The notes below the pieces were generated by a model. The model searched no databases and was not told the origin of the DNA. It was given only the letters and a program-made list of their open reading frames with translations. This document shows positions 12,933-15,092 of a stretch of DNA of 15,092 nucleotides, piece after piece. The stretch's first letter is position 1; every line of letters starts with the position of its first letter. This stretch comes from JAFDED01 sp964611635 (GTDB taxonomy: Bacteria; Desulfobacterota; JAFDED01). The DNA lies in assembly GCA_964611635.1 (NCBI GenBank), contig CAZTAS010000164.1, forward strand, positions 1 through 15,092. Reading direction: 5' to 3'. The position numbers were made by a program, and so were the translations under genes.

Positions 12933-14951
12933 TTATCCTTCCAGCAAACGCTGAAAATCTACCTCTGAAAGAATAGTGACCCCGAGGTCCCGGGCCTTGC
13001 GGTATTTGGAACCCGGATCAGCACCTGCCACAACAAAGTCAGTCTTTGCGCTCACCGATGATGTCACCTTGCCTCCCACTGCTTCGATGCGGGATTGAGC
13101 CTCATCGCGTGAGAACGCTTCCAGCGTGCCGGTGAAAATTATGGTCTTTCCGGCCAGCGGATGCTCAATCGCCCCACGCACCTCCTCGGCTGAGGGCTTC
13201 ACTCCAGCCTCCAGGAGCCTCTGGATTACGCGGCGGTTCCCTTCCTGCTGAAAAAAAGTACTTACGCTGTGTGCCACCTGAGGTCCAATCTCATGAATTC
13301 TTTCCAGTTCCTCCTCATCGACATCCATAAGTCTATGTATGCTGCCATAATGAGCGGCCAGAACATGAGCCAGATGCTCTCCCACATATCGGATCCCCAG
13401 AGCGTAGATAAAACGGGCCAGTGTTGTCTGCTTGCTCCCATCAATGGCGTCTAAAATGTTTTTTCCTGACTTTTCCGCAAGTCGCTCCATGCCTGACAGT
13501 TGCTCGAGCTTTAGATGGTAGAGATCCGAAACATCGCTCACCAGGCCTTTATCCACCAATTGGTTCACTATCTTATCTCCGAGGCCTTCGATGTTCATGG
13601 CGCGCTTGGAACAGAAGTGCTTGATGGTCTCCTTGATCTGGGCCGCGCAGTTCATGTTGGTGCATCGGTGTACAGCCTCCCCGGGTGGGCGATCAACCTT
13701 GAAACCGCACACAGGGCAGTTCTCGGGCATAACGAAATGCCGTTCCTGCCCTGATCGCTTTGAAAATATCACCTGCACAATTTCCGGGATTACATCGCCG
13801 GCTCGCTGGATCAGAACAGTGTCACCGATTCGCACGTCTTTACGCTCGATCTCGTCCATATTGTGCAGAGTTGCATGTGACACCGTAACACCACCCACCA
13901 TGACCGGCTCCATAATGGCCACCGGTGTCAGCGCCCCCGTGCGACCCACCTGGACGCGAATGTCCAGAATACGCGTTGTCTCCTGATGGGCAGGAAATTT
14001 GTAAGCCAGCGCCCACCGAGGACTGCGAGACTTTTCTCCCAGCCTTGATTGGAGCTCCAGGTTGTTTACCTTAAGCACCACACCATCGATCTCATAGGGA
14101 AGGCGATGTCTTTCTTCCATCAACTCCTCATAGAAATCAATGGCCTCATGAACGTTTTCACAAAGACGGGAGCGATCATTGTTGACAGGAAGCCCCCATC
14201 GGGAAAGTATCTCCAGGAGTTCCCACTGTTGTGTGTATTGATATCCTTCCACCACCCCAGCGCCGTAGAAATAAATTTCCAGCGGACGGCTGGCCGTAAT
14301 GGAGGAGTCCAACTGGCGGATGGAGCCTGCTGCGGCGTTCCTGGGGTTGGCAAAGAGAGGCTCGCCATCCCGCTCTCGCTGGCGGTTCAACTCGGTAAAT
14401 GCCTCAAGGAGCATGAATACCTCCCCGCGCACGTCGATACGGCGGGGCACAGGTAAATCGCGGCTTATCAACCGGGTGGGGATACTGCGGATGGTCATGA
14501 GGTTGAGCGTTACGTCCTCTCCGCTCACCCCATCGCCCCGGGTTGAGCCCACCGACAAGTTCCCATCCATGTATACTATCTCTACCGCCAGTCCGTCCAG
14601 CTTGGGCTCCGCCACGTATTCCACCGCCTCCTGGCGGCGCAGAAAGCGGCGCACCCGCTCGTCGAACTCCATTACCTCGCCCGGCCCCATTGCGTTGGAG
14701 AGGCTCAGCATGGGGATGGCATGCGTTACGGTCTGGAACTTTTCCAGTGGGGGATGGCCCACCCAGCGGGTGGGGGAGAGCGGAGATAGCCATTGAGAAA
14801 ACTTCTTTTCCAGATCCTCAAGCTCCCGCATCAATCGGTCGTACTGGGCGTCGGAGATCTCAGGATCGTCCAGCACATAGTAGCGGTAATTATGATAAGC
14901 GATTTCCTCCCGGAGAGCTTCGATTCTCTTCAGTGCTTCTTCCGGCGTCAT
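12933..14951 (-). CDS. ligA: NAD-dependent DNA ligase
   Basis: Seals 3'-OH/5'-phosphate nicks using NAD+, essential in replication and repair. The 672-residue length is normal. Domains are visible in order: Ia (YHNYRYYVLDDPEISDAQYD, NAD-binding), the nucleotidyltransferase core with adenylated Lys117 in AEPKLDGLAVE followed by GSTRGDGVSGEDVT, and DVRGEVFM with ANPRNAAAGS. Then come DGVVLKVN and WALAYKFPA, and the OB fold (VQVGRTGALTPVA, GDVIPEI). Next are the four-Cys zinc finger (Cys412, Cys415, Cys430, Cys435), the helix-hairpin-helix repeats, and a C-terminal BRCT domain from about residue 595 (GKTIIFTGTLEAFSRDEA). All catalytic motifs appear intact. I chose the ATG at 14951 because AAGGG lies about eight bases upstream; the ATG at 14981 adds ten residues without a good ribosome-binding site. 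A strong promoter lies about 55 bp upstream. Confidence 0.98.
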   Translation of the reverse strand: MTPEEALKRIEALREEIAYHNYRYYVLDDPEISDAQYDRLMRELEDLEKKFSQWLSPLSPTRWVGHPPLEKFQTVTHAIPMLSLSNAMGPGEVMEFDERVRRFLRRQEAVEYVAEPKLDGLAVEIVYMDGNLSVGSTRGDGVSGEDVTLNLMTIRSIPTRLISRDLPVPRRIDVRGEVFMLLEAFTELNRQRERDGEPLFANPRNAAAGSIRQLDSSITASRPLEIYFYGAGVVEGYQYTQQWELLEILSRWGLPVNNDRSRLCENVHEAIDFYEELMEERHRLPYEIDGVVLKVNNLELQSRLGEKSRSPRWALAYKFPAHQETTRILDIRVQVGRTGALTPVAIMEPVMVGGVTVSHATLHNMDEIERKDVRIGDTVLIQRAGDVIPEIVQVIFSKRSGQERHFVMPENCPVCGFKVDRPPGEAVHRCTNMNCAAQIKETIKHFCSKRAMNIEGLGDKIVNQLVDKGLVSDVSDLYHLKLEQLSGMERLAEKSGKNILDAIDGSKQTTLARFIYALGIRYVGEHLAHVLAAHYGSIHRLMDVDEEELERIHEIGPQVAHSVSTFFQQEGNRRVIQRLLEAGVKPSAEEVRGAIEHPLAGKTIIFTGTLEAFSRDEAQSRIEAVGGKVTSSVSAKTDFVVAGADPGSKYRKARDLGVTILSEVDFQRLLEG

Positions 14952-15006
14952 TTGTTTCCCTTCCCTATCGGATCGGTGCATGGATTTTAATCTTCAACTA
15001 TTTAAT

Positions 15007-15034
15007 ATTATACTATTTCATAATGAAATAACAA
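15007..15034 (-). promoter_or_regulatory. ligA promoter
   Basis: On the minus strand a perfect -10 box TATAAT (15007-15012) lies 16 bp from the -35 box TTGTTA (15029-15034, four of six consensus positions). Transcription would start near 15000, about 50 bases before the ligA ATG at 14951. The spacer contains a palindrome described separately. Confidence 0.6.
15015..15029. promoter_or_regulatory. Palindrome between the ligA -35 and -10 boxes
   Basis: ATTTCAT-A-ATGAAAT is a perfect 7-bp inverted repeat around a single base, filling almost the entire spacer of the ligA promoter. A protein bound there would block polymerase, so it is a candidate operator. AT-rich palindromes also arise by chance, and no known regulator motif is claimed. 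Confidence 0.4.
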
Positions 15035-15092
15035 AAGCCCTAAAATAGACATTGAACGTTTGAAAGACGAGAAAGCCCTCTTGGATTAAGGA

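Noticed and set aside
14543..15031. 162-codon rightward open frame
   Set aside because: It is antisense to ligA and very Pro/Arg/Ser-rich, as expected of a shadow of GC-rich coding DNA.
15034..15079. AAAGCCCT repeated twice, 38 bp apart, as a possible array
   Set aside because: Only two short copies with different flanks; no regular repeat-spacer structure.

Overview
The window looks like ordinary bacterial chromosome with about half G+C. It carries housekeeping and metabolic genes from an anaerobe-like gene set: a GH57/DUF3536 alpha-glucan enzyme, a crotonase, a SelD-type NDH-like flavoprotein and NAD-dependent DNA ligase. Genes are dense, with Shine-Dalgarno sites and TTGACA/TATAAT-type promoters. 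A Desulfobacterota (former Deltaproteobacteria) or similar anaerobic Gram-negative source fits best, but there is no rRNA or other phylogenetic marker, so this is weak.

Left block (1-3310, all leftward): a crotonase-family acyl-CoA enzyme, an HD-domain phosphohydrolase, then an ABC-2 (NodI/NodJ-type) exporter whose ATPase is intact. The permease stops after about 176 residues. The break coincides with an AT-rich edge carrying a near-perfect sigma-70 promoter that reads out of the window. This looks like a mobile-element end inserted in the permease gene.

Middle block (3311-8135, rightward): a 334-bp divergent regulatory region, a class I/II PLP aminotransferase, a small polytopic membrane protein, and a GH57/DUF3536 enzyme 28 bp behind it. 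The membrane protein and the GH57 enzyme probably form one transcript. The GH57 gene runs tail to tail, 8 bp apart, into a leftward gene encoding an unusual fusion: N-terminal FHA domain, about 200 residues of acidic Glu/Pro-rich linker, and a C-terminal CpaF/TadA-type secretion ATPase. Its Walker B glutamate and neighbouring arginine are replaced. No other Tad or type IV pilus genes are present.

Right block (10334-15092): an AT-rich divergent promoter region, a standalone NDH-2-like flavoprotein of the type usually fused to selenophosphate synthetase, a 374-bp region without a convincing gene, a leftward PIG-L/LmbE deacetylase, and ligA. The ligA promoter has a TATAAT box and a 15-bp palindrome between its -35 and -10. 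The region between ligA and the deacetylase gene holds repeated and inverted CGCC motifs.

I found no CRISPR array, tRNA, rRNA or complete mobile element. The most unusual items are the FHA-CpaF fusion with the altered active site, the interrupted exporter with its outward promoter, and the operator-like palindromes overlapping promoters.
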